DNA from: an uncultured Ruminococcus sp.
GTDB taxonomy: Bacteria > Bacillota > Clostridia > Oscillospirales > Ruminococcaceae
NCBI GenBank assembly: GCA_902762785.1
Contig: CACWPL010000009.1
Span: forward strand, 1-64,000
Reading direction: 5' to 3'
Length of the DNA stretch: 64,000 nt
The notes beneath the pieces were generated by a model, which was given only the letters and a program-made list of their open reading frames with translations, searched no databases and was not told where the DNA came from. The position numbers were made by a program, and so were the translations under genes. Numbering within the stretch: the first letter of the stretch is position 1; each line of letters opens with the position of its first letter. Below are positions 17,698 to 27,956 of the stretch, one piece after another.

Positions 17698-18510
17698 ATG
17701 CATACGATCACGCTGCCCGATCCCCGCGTCCTCGCCGCTGCCGTCTGGCAGGATGGCGAGCGCATCGCCGCGACCGCCGGGACGGACGTGCCACGGCCGC
17801 AGTATTCCATCACGAAGAGCCTGCTGATGCTCGCGATCGGCATCCTCTGTGACGAGCAGAGGCTCCGTCTGCACGACACGGTCGGGGCGCTCCTGGGGAC
17901 ACCGCAGGATGCGCCCCTCTCGCGCGTGACGCTCGAGCAGCTCCTAACGATGCGCTCCGGTCTCACCGATAAGCGCCTCTTCGCCGACCGCCGCGGCTGC
18001 CCGGACTATCTGGAAGTCTGCCTGCACACGCCGGTCGGGATGCCGGTGTTCCGCTACAACAACGCCGACGCGTACCTCGCCGGACGGATGGCCGAGGCCG
18101 CCGCGGGCGAGCCGCTCGACGGCTTCATCACGCGCCGGATCCTCACGCCCCTCGGCATCACGGCACACGCCCTCGAGTACGACCCGCAGGGACACTTCTT
18201 CGGCGCGAGCGGGCTCGTCCTCACGCTGGACGACCTGGCAACGCTCGGTCAGGCCGTGCTGGATGCCTCCGTCTGCAGCCGGATGTGGCTCCAGACGGCG
18301 ATGGCCGCCCACACCCCCACCGACGACGGCCGCAGCTACGGCTATTTCCTTTGGACAGACGGCGTGAGCGCCTACATGAGCGGCAAGTGGGGCCAAAAAT
18401 GCGTCATCCTGCCGGAGCGGCGGGCGGTCATCGTCCTGAACAGTGAGATGCCCGAGAACGACACGTCCCTCCGAACGGCCATGTCTCTGACCTGCTATCT
18501 GGAGGACTGA
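17698..18510 (+). CDS. Beta-lactamase family serine hydrolase (cytoplasmic type)
   Basis: 270 residues. The SxxK nucleophile is in YSITKSLLMLA and a YxN-like motif in FRYNNADAYLAG; LEQLLTMRSGL matches the LLTHTSGL region of class C-like hydrolases. There is no signal peptide. The start at 17698 lies 4 bases after trmL; TGGGAGTGAG serves as ribosome site. Substrate unknown: family members include esterases and peptidases. Confidence 0.85.
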   Translation: MHTITLPDPRVLAAAVWQDGERIAATAGTDVPRPQYSITKSLLMLAIGILCDEQRLRLHDTVGALLGTPQDAPLSRVTLEQLLTMRSGLTDKRLFADRRGCPDYLEVCLHTPVGMPVFRYNNADAYLAGRMAEAAAGEPLDGFITRRILTPLGITAHALEYDPQGHFFGASGLVLTLDDLATLGQAVLDASVCSRMWLQTAMAAHTPTDDGRSYGYFLWTDGVSAYMSGKWGQKCVILPERRAVIVLNSEMPENDTSLRTAMSLTCYLED

Positions 18511-18511
18511 C

Positions 18512-19705
18512 ATGCAATACCGGCTCCTCATCATCGGCGGCGGTGCCTCCGGGCTCGCCGCTGCCGTCACGGCGGCACAGTGCGGCGCTGACGGCGTCGC
18601 GCTGCTCGAACGTCTCCCCCGCCCCGGCAAGAAGATCCTCGCGACCGGCAACGGCCGCTGCAACCTGAGCCATGCCGGCATCGTCCCCGGGGACTATGCC
18701 GGGAGCTTCGATGTGTCCCAGATACTGGCGAATTTTGGCGATGCTGTGGCATTTTTCGAGGGACTTGGGCTCCTATGCCGGACGGACGGCGAGGGGCGGA
18801 TCTATCCCTACAGCATGACCGCCGCGGCCGTCCTCGATGCGCTGCGGATGCAGCTCGGGGGCACGTCCCTCCTCACCGATTCCCAGGTCACAGGCCTGCG
18901 TCCCATCCCCGGCGGATGGCGCGTGGAGACGGAGACGGCGTCCTACACGTCCGCGCGCGTCATCTTCGCCGCCGGCGGCCACGCCGCGCCCAAGCATGGG
19001 ACAGACGGCTCCGCGTGGGCGATGCTCGATGCGCTCGGCATCCCCCTCGTCCCGCCGAAGCCGATCCTCTGTCCCCTTCGCAGCGAGGCCAAGCTGCTGC
19101 GTCCGCTCAAGGGACTGCGTGTCCGCGCAGACGTCACGCTCCTGGACCGTGGGAAGGCCGTCCGCACGGAGTCGGGCGAGGTACAGTTCACGGAGACGGC
19201 GCTCTCCGGCATCTGTCTGTTCAACATGGCCGCACACGTCGACCCGTCAAGGATCGGCGACTTTTCCGTGAGGATCTGCGTCCTGCCGGGGCACGATCCC
19301 GCCGCTGTCCTCTATGCCCTACAGGCCACCCGTGCCGGGCAGACGGCCGAGGACATGCTGACCGGGATCATCCACCGCCCCCTCGCGCGCCACGTCCTCA
19401 AAACGGCGCAGATCCGCGCTGATCTGCCCTGCGAACAGCTCGGCTATCATGAGATGCAGCGCCTGGGCGACGTCCTCAGCGGCATGGTCTTCCCTGTCAC
19501 CGGGCTCGCCGGATTCGACCAGGCACAGGCCACCGCCGGCGGCGTCCGCGGCGTGGCGCTCGATGAACACCTCCAGGTGCGGTCCTGTCCGGGACTGTAT
19601 GTCACCGGCGAGGCCGTCGATGTCCACGGCCCCTGCGGCGGATGGCAGCTCCACTGGTGCTGGGCATCCGGCGCGGCAGCGGCGCACCATGCGCTCGGCA
19701 TCTGA
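18512..19705 (+). CDS. NAD(P)/FAD-dependent oxidoreductase, HI0933/BaiN-like
   Basis: 397-residue flavoprotein. The FAD Rossmann motif is LLIIGGGASGLAAAV at the N-terminus, followed by the family signature GKKILATGNGRCNLSH. The C-terminal CPGLYVTGEAVDVHGPCGGW closes the FAD site. Relatives include enzymes reducing bile-acid enones, but the true substrate of most is unknown. One base separates its start from the previous stop. Confidence 0.92.
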   Translation: MQYRLLIIGGGASGLAAAVTAAQCGADGVALLERLPRPGKKILATGNGRCNLSHAGIVPGDYAGSFDVSQILANFGDAVAFFEGLGLLCRTDGEGRIYPYSMTAAAVLDALRMQLGGTSLLTDSQVTGLRPIPGGWRVETETASYTSARVIFAAGGHAAPKHGTDGSAWAMLDALGIPLVPPKPILCPLRSEAKLLRPLKGLRVRADVTLLDRGKAVRTESGEVQFTETALSGICLFNMAAHVDPSRIGDFSVRICVLPGHDPAAVLYALQATRAGQTAEDMLTGIIHRPLARHVLKTAQIRADLPCEQLGYHEMQRLGDVLSGMVFPVTGLAGFDQAQATAGGVRGVALDEHLQVRSCPGLYVTGEAVDVHGPCGGWQLHWCWASGAAAAHHALGI

Positions 19706-19732
19706 TCCATCCGACTATGAAAGGAGCACATC

Positions 19733-20212
19733 ATGTCCATCACCAGACCCATGCGCCGCTTCAAGCAGGAGATCCCCCGCGAGGACTGCGTCCGCCTTCT
19801 CCAGGAGGTGAAGCGCGGCGTCCTCTCCGTCATCGGGGACGGGGGCTATCCCTACGGCATCCCGCTCGATTTTTATTATGACGAGACGGAGGACACCATC
19901 TATTTCCACTGCGCCAAGGTCGGCCACAAGATCGACGCGATCCGCGCGTGCGACAAGGTATGCTTCACGGCCTACGAGCAGGGCGTCCAGAAGGAGGACT
20001 GGTCGTATCACGTCAGGAGCGTGATCTGCTTCGGCCGTGCCGAGTTCGTCGAGGACGCCGACCGCACCTGCGAGATGGCGCGTCTGCTCGGGCTCAAATA
20101 CTATCCCGACGCGCAGAGCGTCGAGGAGGAGCTGCGGCGGGACGTGCATCGCGTGCAGATCGTCGCCATCCACATCGAGCAGATGACCGGCAAGCAGGTC
20201 CACGAGAAGTGA
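19733..20212 (+). CDS. Pyridoxamine 5'-phosphate oxidase-like flavin-binding protein (NimA-like)
   Basis: 159 residues with the split-barrel FMN fold: MRRFKQEIPREDCVRLL, then GVLSVIGDGGYPYGIPLDFYY and FHCAKVGHKIDAI, a pattern seen in NimA-like and general stress FMN proteins. It probably reduces a small molecule using FMN; substrate unknown. AAAGGAG precedes the start; it continues the trmL operon. Confidence 0.88.
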   Translation: MSITRPMRRFKQEIPREDCVRLLQEVKRGVLSVIGDGGYPYGIPLDFYYDETEDTIYFHCAKVGHKIDAIRACDKVCFTAYEQGVQKEDWSYHVRSVICFGRAEFVEDADRTCEMARLLGLKYYPDAQSVEEELRRDVHRVQIVAIHIEQMTGKQVHEK

Positions 20213-20224
20213 ACGGAGGGCAAG

Positions 20225-21841
20225 ATGATCCGAATCCAAGACATCCGGCTCGTCCCCGGCTACACCGAGGACGACCTGCGCCGCGCCGTCGGGCAGCGGC
20301 TCCACGTCCCCTTCACGCAGATTCGTGAGATCCGGCTGCGCCGCCGGTCGGTCGACGCCCGTGACAAGCGGCGCGTGACCTTCCTCCTGACGGTGGACGT
20401 GCGGGCGGAGGGCGAGGCGCGTATCCTCAAAAAATGCACGAAGGACCACAAGATCGCCGCCGCGGACGACAAGCCCTACCGCGTCCGCATCTGCCACACA
20501 GCGGACGGGGAACGCCCCGTGGTCGTGGGCTTTGGGCCGGGCGGCATGTTCGCGGCCTATGTCCTAGCCAAGGCGGGGCTGCGTCCCATCGTCCTGGAGC
20601 GCGGGCGGCCTGTGGAGCAGCGGATGGCCGATGTATCGGCATTTCGGCAAACGGGCGTCCTGCTGCCGGAGAGCAATGTGCAGTTCGGCGAGGGCGGCGC
20701 GGGGACTTTCTCGGACGGCAAGCTCGCCACCGGCATCCGGGACCCGCGGATCCGGTTCGTGCTGGAAACGTTCGCGGCGTGCGGTGCGCCGGAGGAGATC
20801 CTGTGGCAGGCCAAGCCCCACATCGGCACCGACCGCCTCACCGAGACCGTCCGGGGCATCCGGGAGAGGATCCTCCAGCTCGGCGGAGACATCCGCTTCG
20901 GCGCCTGCATGACCGGGTATCGAACGGAAAACGGCCATATCTCGTCCATTGTCTATACGCAGGACGGACAGGAGACCGTCCTGCCGACGTGCCATGCCAT
21001 CCTCGCGCTCGGGCACAGTGCGCGCGACACGCTCGAGCATCTGTATGCCGCAGGGCTCCCGCTCGCGCCCAAGCCCTTCGCGATGGGCGTGCGGATCGAG
21101 CATTTACAGACGGACATCGACCGCGCGCAATACGGCTCGTTCGCGGGCCATCCGGCGCTCGGTGCGGCGGACTACAAGCTCGCCGTCCATCTCCCGAACG
21201 GGCGGAGTCTGTACACGTTCTGCATGTGTCCCGGCGGTGAGGTCGTCGCGGCGAGCTCCGAGCCGGAGCGTCTGGCCGTCAACGGCATGAGCTGCTTCGC
21301 GCGGGACGGCCGCAATGCGAACAGCGCGCTGCTCGTCGGCGTGACGCCGGCGGACTTCGGCAGCGACCATCCCCTCGCCGGGATGCACTGGCAGCGCGCG
21401 CTCGAAGCGGCGGCGTACCGGGCAGGCGGCGGGGCGTACCGTGCGCCGGTCATCCGTGTGGGCGACTTCCTGGCGCATCGCGTCTCCACGGCCTTCGGCA
21501 GGGTCACGCCGACGTATACGCCCGGCACCGTGTTCGCATCGCCGGACGACTATCTGCCGGACTTCATGTGCGAGACGCTGCGGCAGGGCATCCCGCTGAT
21601 GGACCGTCGTCTGCACGGCTTTGCCGACCCGGACGCCGTCCTCACGGGCATCGAATCGCGCAGCTCCTCGCCGGTGCGGATGCTGCGCGGGGACGACTAT
21701 CACAGCATCGGAGTCCCCGGTCTCTACCCGTGCGGCGAGGGCGCGGGGTATGCGGGCGGAATCACGTCCGCGGCCGTCGACGGCATCCATTGTGCCGAGG
21801 CCGTCATCCAAGATCTGGGAGGTGCCGTATGGAAAAACTGA
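20225..21841 (+). CDS. FAD-dependent dehydrogenase (COG2509-like)
   Basis: 538 residues. An N-terminal ~90-residue domain (IQDIRLVPGYTEDDLRR ... RRRSVDARDK) precedes the FAD motif VVGFGPGGMFAAYVLAKAG, the layout of uncharacterised COG2509 flavoproteins. GEGGAGTFSDGKLATGI is the family signature and a C-terminal LYPCGEGAGYAGGIT closes the FAD site. It overlaps rsmA by 13 bases, showing coupled translation. Function of the family is not established. Confidence 0.9.
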   Translation: MIRIQDIRLVPGYTEDDLRRAVGQRLHVPFTQIREIRLRRRSVDARDKRRVTFLLTVDVRAEGEARILKKCTKDHKIAAADDKPYRVRICHTADGERPVVVGFGPGGMFAAYVLAKAGLRPIVLERGRPVEQRMADVSAFRQTGVLLPESNVQFGEGGAGTFSDGKLATGIRDPRIRFVLETFAACGAPEEILWQAKPHIGTDRLTETVRGIRERILQLGGDIRFGACMTGYRTENGHISSIVYTQDGQETVLPTCHAILALGHSARDTLEHLYAAGLPLAPKPFAMGVRIEHLQTDIDRAQYGSFAGHPALGAADYKLAVHLPNGRSLYTFCMCPGGEVVAASSEPERLAVNGMSCFARDGRNANSALLVGVTPADFGSDHPLAGMHWQRALEAAAYRAGGGAYRAPVIRVGDFLAHRVSTAFGRVTPTYTPGTVFASPDDYLPDFMCETLRQGIPLMDRRLHGFADPDAVLTGIESRSSSPVRMLRGDDYHSIGVPGLYPCGEGAGYAGGITSAAVDGIHCAEAVIQDLGGAVWKN

Positions 21842-22689
21842 CGAACATCGGCTATGTCAAGGAGCTGCTGGAGCGCCATGGGTTCCGATTCTCGAAGGCG
21901 CTCGGGCAGAATTTCCTGATCGACCCGACCGTCTGCCCGCGCATCGCGGAGATGGGCGGCGCGGGGCCCGGCGTCGGCGTGCTGGAGATCGGCACAGGCA
22001 TCGGGACGCTCACGGCCGAGCTCGCGCAGCGTGCCGAGAAGGTCGCGGCCGTCGAGCTGGACGACCGGCTCTTCCCCATCCTCGAGGAGACGCTCGGTGA
22101 GTTCGACAACATCGTCATCCGCCATGGGGACGCCATGAAGTATGACCTCGCCGCCTTGATCGAAGAGGAGATGGCGGGGCTGCGGGTCGTCGTCTGCGCG
22201 AACCTGCCGTACTACATCACCTCTCCCATCCTGATGCGTCTGCTCGAGCTGCACCTCCCCATCGACGCGATCACGGTCATGGTACAGAAGGAGGCCGCCC
22301 AGCGGCTCTGTGCGCCGGTCGGCTCGCGCGAGTCGGGCGCGGTGACGGTCGCGGTGGCGTATTACGGAGAGGCGGAGAAGCTGTTCAACGTCCCGCGCGG
22401 GTGCTTCATGCCAGCGCCGAACGTGGACTCCGCCGTCATCCAGATCCGTCTGCACAAGGAACGTCCCTGGCCGATCAAGGACGAGGCCGCATTCTTCCAG
22501 ATGGTACGCGCCGGGTTCTCCCAGCGCCGCAAGCAGCTCGGCGGGGTCCTCGCCGGTGCGCTCGGCATCCCGAAAGCACAGATCCAAGCCGCTTTCGAGG
22601 CCGCTGGGATCGCGCCGTCCGTCCGCATCGAGGCACTGACGATGGAGGAGCTCGCGCGCCTCGGCAACGCCCTTTCGGACGTGCGATGA
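21829..22689 (+). CDS. rsmA: 16S rRNA (adenine(1518/1519)-N6)-dimethyltransferase
   Basis: Dimethylates two adjacent adenines in the 3' hairpin of 16S rRNA late in 30S assembly. 286 residues. SKALGQNFLID is the signature, VLEIGTGIGTLTAELA the AdoMet loop and NLPYYITSPI the catalytic motif. GGGAGGTGCC upstream of the 21829 ATG is the ribosome site; the start lies within the previous gene. Confidence 0.96.
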   Translation: MEKLTNIGYVKELLERHGFRFSKALGQNFLIDPTVCPRIAEMGGAGPGVGVLEIGTGIGTLTAELAQRAEKVAAVELDDRLFPILEETLGEFDNIVIRHGDAMKYDLAALIEEEMAGLRVVVCANLPYYITSPILMRLLELHLPIDAITVMVQKEAAQRLCAPVGSRESGAVTVAVAYYGEAEKLFNVPRGCFMPAPNVDSAVIQIRLHKERPWPIKDEAAFFQMVRAGFSQRRKQLGGVLAGALGIPKAQIQAAFEAAGIAPSVRIEALTMEELARLGNALSDVR

Positions 22690-23207
22690 TGCACGAGGTC
22701 TATCTCGCGGACGACGCGGCCGGTCTCCGCTTCGCGCTCGGACGGTATGAAGAGCGGCCGCTCCTCTTTTTGGGGATAAACCCCAGCACGGCCGATCTCC
22801 AGACGTCCGACCCGACCGTCACCCGCATGGCGCACATCGCCGCACACTTTGGCTATGACGGCTTTCTGGCGCTCAACGTCTGTCCGCGCCGCGCGGCCAA
22901 GCTCACGGCCGCCTTTCCTAAAACGGCCGATCCCGCGGCAGCAGCACGGCAGCTCGATGCCTTCCGCACGCTCGTGCCGGAGGGAGCCGTCGTGGTGGCG
23001 GTATGGGGCGCGATGATCAGTTTTCGGCCATATTTCGCCGACGCGCTCAGGGACATCGCCGCCGTTCTCACCGCGAAGCATGTGGACTGGCGCTGCCTCT
23101 GCCTGACGAAGGCGGGGCATCCGCACCATCCGCTCTACCTCTCGTATGACAAGATCGGCCTCGTCCCGTTCGACATCCGAACGTATCTCCAAAGATACCA
23201 TACATGA
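22686..23207 (+). CDS. DUF1643 family protein
   Basis: 173 residues beginning MMHEVYLADD, overlapping the rsmA stop (ATGA). LLFLGINPSTADLQTSDPTV and LNVCPRRA are typical DUF1643 segments, and the C-terminal KAGHPHHPLYL matches the family. Its fold suggests a nucleic-acid or nucleotide related role, but no activity is known. Last gene of the trmL-rsmA cluster. Confidence 0.88.
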   Translation: MMHEVYLADDAAGLRFALGRYEERPLLFLGINPSTADLQTSDPTVTRMAHIAAHFGYDGFLALNVCPRRAAKLTAAFPKTADPAAAARQLDAFRTLVPEGAVVVAVWGAMISFRPYFADALRDIAAVLTAKHVDWRCLCLTKAGHPHHPLYLSYDKIGLVPFDIRTYLQRYHT

Positions 23208-23345
23208 CCCACAGCGCCCCGCCATCCCGCCGGGCGCTGCCGCTTTCCATGGGAAACGCTCCTGTCCGCAGGAAATAGCGCCGTCCTCCGCCCTGTCGCT
23301 ACAGACCGGCGGGGCGATCTGACAAAAAAACCGCCGCTGCTCTGG

Positions 23346-23377
23346 TATAATGAGGATAGTGGGACGCCAAGGCGTCC
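23346..23377 (+). promoter_or_regulatory. Likely -10 box and leader hairpin of the spoIIE-like gene
   Basis: TATAAT at 23346-23351 has a CTGACA 21 bases upstream, too far for a standard sigma-A promoter. A 7-bp hairpin GGACGCC-AA-GGCGTCC follows at 23362-23377. The promoter assignment is weak because the spacing is off. Confidence 0.4.
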
Positions 23378-23407
23378 GTCATCATCATGAAAAGGGAGCG
23401 GATGGAT

Positions 23408-25705
23408 ATGAAGAGGATCAGGGATCGTATCCCGCAGGAGCTGGTCACGGTGCCGCTCTGCAGCATCATCGCGGCAGCGGGCGGATTCGTGCTGTCGAGC
23501 GGGACGGTGAGCGGCACGGCATCGACACTGGCGGCGGCGGTCGCGGGGATCTGTCACCCGCTTTACGCCATGGCGGTGCTGCTGGGCGGACTGGCCGCCT
23601 ACGCTGCGAACGATGCTGCGCCGGGGATGCAGTTCCTGATCGCTTGCCTGGCGGCGGTGGCCTGTGTGCGGGTGGTGTTCCGAGAGGCACAGCGGCCGCA
23701 TGTGCTCGCGTTCCTGACGGCCGGCGCGTGCATCCTGGCCGGGACGGTGCTCGACCTGATCGTGGATGCGCGGGGCGGGCGGCTGCCGCTGTATCTGCTG
23801 GAGTCCGTGCTGACGGGGATCGCGACCTACTTCCTCGCGGACGGCGCACAGACGCTCGCAGCACAGCGGCGCATCTCGCTCGACCCGGGACGGCGCTTCA
23901 CCTATGCCATCTGCTACCTGCTCTCGATCACGGCGCTCTGCGGGGTGGAGGTCTGGGTGCTGGACATCGGGAGGATCGTCGGGATCGCGGTGACGCTCCT
24001 CTGTGCGCGGCAGCGGCGTGAGCACGGCGGTACGCTCTGCGGTGCGCTCACCGTCTGCGGGACGGCGCTTTGCAGTGTCCGTCTCGGGACACCGCTCCTG
24101 TTCCTGCCGGTGACGGCGATGCTCGCGGGGTTCCTCTCCAAGCTGCCGACGGCGCTTTGGCTGCCGCTTTTTTATGCCATGCAGGCGCTCACCGGCGCCG
24201 TCATCGACGGGAGCCGGGACTATCCGACCGTCCTGCTCGAGTTGGCTGTGGCGTGCGGTCTCTACGGCCTGCTCGCACAGGTGCCGCTCTATCGGTTCAT
24301 CGCGCAGGAGGAGCCGCGCGCGGTGGGACAGGGTGTCACCGTGCAGCAGGAGATGTTCCTCGCGGATGCGATCGGTGAGCTGCGGGAGGAGGCTTATGCA
24401 GTCATGCAGCGGCTCACGGTCCCCTGCCCTGCGGACCCGGTCGAGAGCGTCAAGCAGCATGTCTGCAAGGACTGCATGGACCGTGCGCTCTGCTGGGAGC
24501 AGCGGACGGAGACGACGACCCGCGCCTTCCGGCAGCTCGCCCACGACCCCAGCAAGTCCCTCGCGCCGCCGTCCCTCGACTTCTGCCTCCGACGCGCGCG
24601 CGTCATCACCGAGATGGACAGCACACGCTCCCGGAGCATGCTCGGGCAGATGCAGCGTGTCCATCTGTTGCAGGAGCGTGCCGAGACGGACGCCTATCTC
24701 CGTCTCTTAGCATGCATGGCCACAGATTCGGCCAAGCGCCGGAGCCGCGGGTGCTGTGAGCCGGAGACGGCCGCGCTCCGTGAGATCCTCCGGCGGCTCG
24801 CCTGCGAGGCACAGGGGTGCTGCGTGTACCGTCTGCGGAGCGGACGCTATGCGGCGGAGATCTACACGCGGCAGGATGGCATCCCCGTCCCGCAGCTCAC
24901 GGCGCTCCTTTCGGATGCGCTGGGGACGACGCTGGAGTCGGCCTCTGTCCGTCATCAGGACATCGTGCGGTGGTGCTTTTGGCAGACACCGCCCTACCGT
25001 CTCGCGCATAGCATCCTGAGCATCCACGCGCCCGCCTACGAGCGCTGCGGCGACCATGCCGATGCGTTCTGTGATGCACGCGGCGACTGCTATCTCGTCC
25101 TCTCCGACGGCATGGGGAGCGGGAGCACAGCCTCGCTGGCATCGCGTGTCGCCGTGCGGACGCTCCGACGGATGATCCTCTGCGACATGCCGCCGGAGAC
25201 CGCCATCCGCCTCGTCAACACACTGCTCATGGCTGAGACGAACACCGAGAACTTCGCCACGCTCGACGTCCTCTGCATGTCCGCCGACACCGGGGAGATG
25301 ACCCTGTGGAAGTCCGGCGCCGCCGCGACCCTGCTCGCCCATGGCGGCACGCTCCGGCGCATCGGCAGCGAGAGCTTCCCCGTCGGCATCCTCCCCGATG
25401 CCCTCCCCGCGCGGCGCCGCCTCACGGCCTACGACGGCGACACCGTCCTGCTCCTCTCCGACGGCATCAGCGAGGCGGAGTTCCCTTACATCCGTTCGCT
25501 CTGTACACAGGGCCTCACACCGGAGGCATTGGCAAAGGCGATCTGTGACAAGGCAGCGGTCTTTTGTGGGGGCGAGGCGCGGGACGATATGACCGTGATC
25601 GCGGCACGTATGACCGCCCGGGATCGGGCAGGATCCACAAGATCGGACAATACCAGCTCCAGTGAGGACAGGCAATATGCCGTGACTTCACACACAATAT
25701 TGTGA
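23408..25705 (+). CDS. spoIIE: SpoIIE-like serine phosphatase with N-terminal membrane domain
   Basis: About 765 residues. The first ~310 residues form roughly ten membrane helices, as in stage II sporulation protein E, then a cysteine-containing linker (CKDCMDRALCWEQR) and a C-terminal PP2C-like phosphatase with YLVLSDGMGSG (near residue 567), DTVLLLSDGISE and RDDMTVIAARM. In Bacillus SpoIIE dephosphorylates the anti-anti-sigma factor SpoIIAA to activate sigma F in the forespore. The start at 23408 is favoured by GGGAG 9 bases upstream; 23402 is an alternative. Its presence suggests a spore-forming ancestor or ability. No sigF operon is in the window. Confidence 0.88.
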   Translation: MKRIRDRIPQELVTVPLCSIIAAAGGFVLSSGTVSGTASTLAAAVAGICHPLYAMAVLLGGLAAYAANDAAPGMQFLIACLAAVACVRVVFREAQRPHVLAFLTAGACILAGTVLDLIVDARGGRLPLYLLESVLTGIATYFLADGAQTLAAQRRISLDPGRRFTYAICYLLSITALCGVEVWVLDIGRIVGIAVTLLCARQRREHGGTLCGALTVCGTALCSVRLGTPLLFLPVTAMLAGFLSKLPTALWLPLFYAMQALTGAVIDGSRDYPTVLLELAVACGLYGLLAQVPLYRFIAQEEPRAVGQGVTVQQEMFLADAIGELREEAYAVMQRLTVPCPADPVESVKQHVCKDCMDRALCWEQRTETTTRAFRQLAHDPSKSLAPPSLDFCLRRARVITEMDSTRSRSMLGQMQRVHLLQERAETDAYLRLLACMATDSAKRRSRGCCEPETAALREILRRLACEAQGCCVYRLRSGRYAAEIYTRQDGIPVPQLTALLSDALGTTLESASVRHQDIVRWCFWQTPPYRLAHSILSIHAPAYERCGDHADAFCDARGDCYLVLSDGMGSGSTASLASRVAVRTLRRMILCDMPPETAIRLVNTLLMAETNTENFATLDVLCMSADTGEMTLWKSGAAATLLAHGGTLRRIGSESFPVGILPDALPARRRLTAYDGDTVLLLSDGISEAEFPYIRSLCTQGLTPEALAKAICDKAAVFCGGEARDDMTVIAARMTARDRAGSTRSDNTSSSEDRQYAVTSHTIL

Positions 25706-25774
25706 ATGTTGCACAAACCCGAGATACTAAAATTATCAGACCCTATGAATTTTTGACGGGGGTGCGGAAAATGC

Positions 25775-25803
25775 TTGCAAGATGCCTTTATTTCTGTTAC
25801 AAT
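25775..25803 (+). promoter_or_regulatory. Promoter of the glycogen operon
   Basis: TTGCAA (25775-25780) and TACAAT (25798-25803), 17-base spacer, 26 bases before the glgB start. Confidence 0.75.
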
Positions 25804-25828
25804 AATAAGTATAAAGGGGGGAGAGGCT

Positions 25829-27808
25829 ATGAACTCTAACAATACTAACCCGAACGATTTCCCACTCTATCTATTTTACCAGGGAAAAAACAGCGAAGGC
25901 TACAAATTCTTCGGCGCACACCCCGTTGAGGAGGGCGGCGAGAAAAAGCATCGCTTCCGTGTATGGGCCCCGAACGCTGTGAGCGTCTCGGTCGTTGGTG
26001 ACTTCAACGACTGGACACCCGGTGCCCATCCCATGGCATTGATCGCTGACGGCGTCTGGGAGGCTACGATCCCGGGGCTCAAGCAGTTCGATGCCTATAA
26101 ATACAGCATCGAGACCCGCAGCGGCGAGATGCTCATGAAATCCGATCCGTACGGCTTCCATTTCGAGACCCGTCCCGCGACTGCCTCCAAGATCTACGAG
26201 AGCAGCTACCAGTGGAAGGACGAGAAATGGTTGCAGGAAAAGAAAAAGCAGGTCGTTTACAAGCGGCCCATGAACATCTATGAGGTCCATTTCGATTCCT
26301 GGAGGCGCGATGCCGAGGGCAACGTGCCGGATTATGTGTCCTTCGCACACGAGATGTCTGCCTACCTCAAGAAGATGTCCTATACGCACATCGAGTTCAT
26401 GCCCCTGACCGAGTACCCGTTCGACGGCTCCTGGGGCTATCAGGTCACCGGCTATTTCGCACCGACCTCGCGCTACGGCACGCCCGATCAGTTCCGTGAG
26501 ATGATCGACATCTTCCACCAGAACGGCATCGGCGTCATCCTCGACTGGGTACCTGCCCACTTCCCGAAGGATGCGCACGGCCTCTACGAATTCGACGGCA
26601 CCTGCTGCTATGAGTACACCGACCCGAAGAAGATGGAGCACAAGTCCTGGGGCACGCGCGTGTTCGATTACGGCAAGGGCGAGGTCTGCTCTTTCCTGAT
26701 CTCGAGCGCATGCTACTGGCTCGACGAGTTCCATCTCGACGGTCTGCGCGTGGATGCGGTCGCGTCCATGCTCTACCTCGACTATGACCGCCGCGACGGC
26801 GAGTGGACCGCCAACATCAACGGCGGCAACGAGAACCTCGAGGCTGTAGAGTTCTTCCGCCACCTCAATGAGGCCGTGTTCGCCAAGCACCCGGACGTCC
26901 TCATGATCGCCGAGGAGTCGACCGCATGGCCGCTCGTCACCAAGCCGACCGACATCGGCGGCCTGGGCTTCAACTTCAAGTGGAACATGGGCTGGATGAA
27001 CGACATGCTGCAATATATGTCGCTCGACCCCATCTATCGTGCGTTCAACCACGATAAGCTCACGTTCTCCTTCTTCTACTGCTTCTCTGAGAACTACATC
27101 CTGCCCATCTCGCACGACGAGATCGTCTATGGCAAGTGCTCCATGCTCAGCAAGATGCCCGGCTTCGAGAAGGACAAGTTCGCCTCCTACCGCGCGTTCC
27201 TTGCTTACATGACCGCGCACCCCGGCAAGAAGATGCTCTTCATGGGCCAGGAGTTCGCACAGCGCAATGAGTGGAACTACCAGTCGCAGCTTGACTGGGA
27301 TCTGCTCGAGCTCGACGAGCATCGGCAGATGCAGAGCTTCGTGGCCGCGCTCAACGCGCTCTACCTCAAGACCGCTGCCCTCTGGGACAATGACGATTCC
27401 TGGAGCGGCTTTAGCTGGATCTCGCATGATGACTACAAGCAGAGCGTCATCGCCTTCCGCCGCATCGCGGACGACGGCAGCGAGATCATCGCCGTCTGCA
27501 ACTTCGTCCCCGTCACCCGCGAGGACTACAAGATCGGTGTGCCGTTCGAGGGCAAGTATGAGCTCCTGTTCAGCACCGATGCCAAGGAATTCGGCGGAGA
27601 CGGTCTGGCCAAGAAGTCCTATGAGACCATCGAGTTCGGTATGCATGGCTTCGACCAGTGCATCTCCCTGACCCTGCCGGCACTCTCGGTGCTGTACCTC
27701 AAGCGGGTGCTGCCGAAGAAGCCGCGCAAGTCGCTCGCCGCGCTCGCAGATGAGGCCGCTGACCGCAAGGCCGGCAAGAAGTCCCGCAAGAAGGCCGACG
27801 AGTCCTGA
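25829..27808 (+). CDS. glgB: 1,4-alpha-glucan branching enzyme
   Basis: Introduces alpha-1,6 branches into glycogen. 659 residues from the ATG at 25829 after GGGGGGAGAGG. A CBM48-like N-terminus ([21 protein letters not shown]) precedes a GH13 barrel with the nucleophile in [14 protein letters not shown], the acid in IAEESTAW and [10 protein letters not shown]. The lysine/arginine-rich tail ([10 protein letters not shown]) is an extension of unknown role. First gene of glgB-glgC-glgD-glgA. Confidence 0.96.
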   Translation: MNSNNTNPNDFPLYLFYQGKNSEGYKFFGAHPVEEGGEKKHRFRVWAPNAVSVSVVGDFNDWTPGAHPMALIADGVWEATIPGLKQFDAYKYSIETRSGEMLMKSDPYGFHFETRPATASKIYESSYQWKDEKWLQEKKKQVVYKRPMNIYEVHFDSWRRDAEGNVPDYVSFAHEMSAYLKKMSYTHIEFMPLTEYPFDGSWGYQVTGYFAPTSRYGTPDQFREMIDIFHQNGIGVILDWVPAHFPKDAHGLYEFDGTCCYEYTDPKKMEHKSWGTRVFDYGKGEVCSFLISSACYWLDEFHLDGLRVDAVASMLYLDYDRRDGEWTANINGGNENLEAVEFFRHLNEAVFAKHPDVLMIAEESTAWPLVTKPTDIGGLGFNFKWNMGWMNDMLQYMSLDPIYRAFNHDKLTFSFFYCFSENYILPISHDEIVYGKCSMLSKMPGFEKDKFASYRAFLAYMTAHPGKKMLFMGQEFAQRNEWNYQSQLDWDLLELDEHRQMQSFVAALNALYLKTAALWDNDDSWSGFSWISHDDYKQSVIAFRRIADDGSEIIAVCNFVPVTREDYKIGVPFEGKYELLFSTDAKEFGGDGLAKKSYETIEFGMHGFDQCISLTLPALSVLYLKRVLPKKPRKSLAALADEAADRKAGKKSRKKADES

Positions 27809-27846
27809 CCGCACGTCCCTCATATATACAGAAACGAACAGCTAGA

Positions 27847-27871
27847 CGGGGGATCCCGCAAAGATCCCCCG
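27847..27871 (+). other. Hairpin between glgB and glgC
   Basis: CGGGGGATC and GATCCCCCG pair perfectly over 9 bases with a 7-base loop. No T run follows, so it is more likely a processing or stability element within the operon than a terminator. Confidence 0.5.
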
Positions 27872-27956
27872 GTGCCGCTATGTCTCCCACATCCGTCACT
27901 ACCAGATCAGGCGGCCGCGGCTGTGTCACTATTCTATTTTACTTAGGAGGATCATT

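Noticed and set aside
23319..23324. CTGACA as -35 box for the spoIIE-like gene
   Set aside because: The spacer to TATAAT would be 21 bases, outside the normal range.
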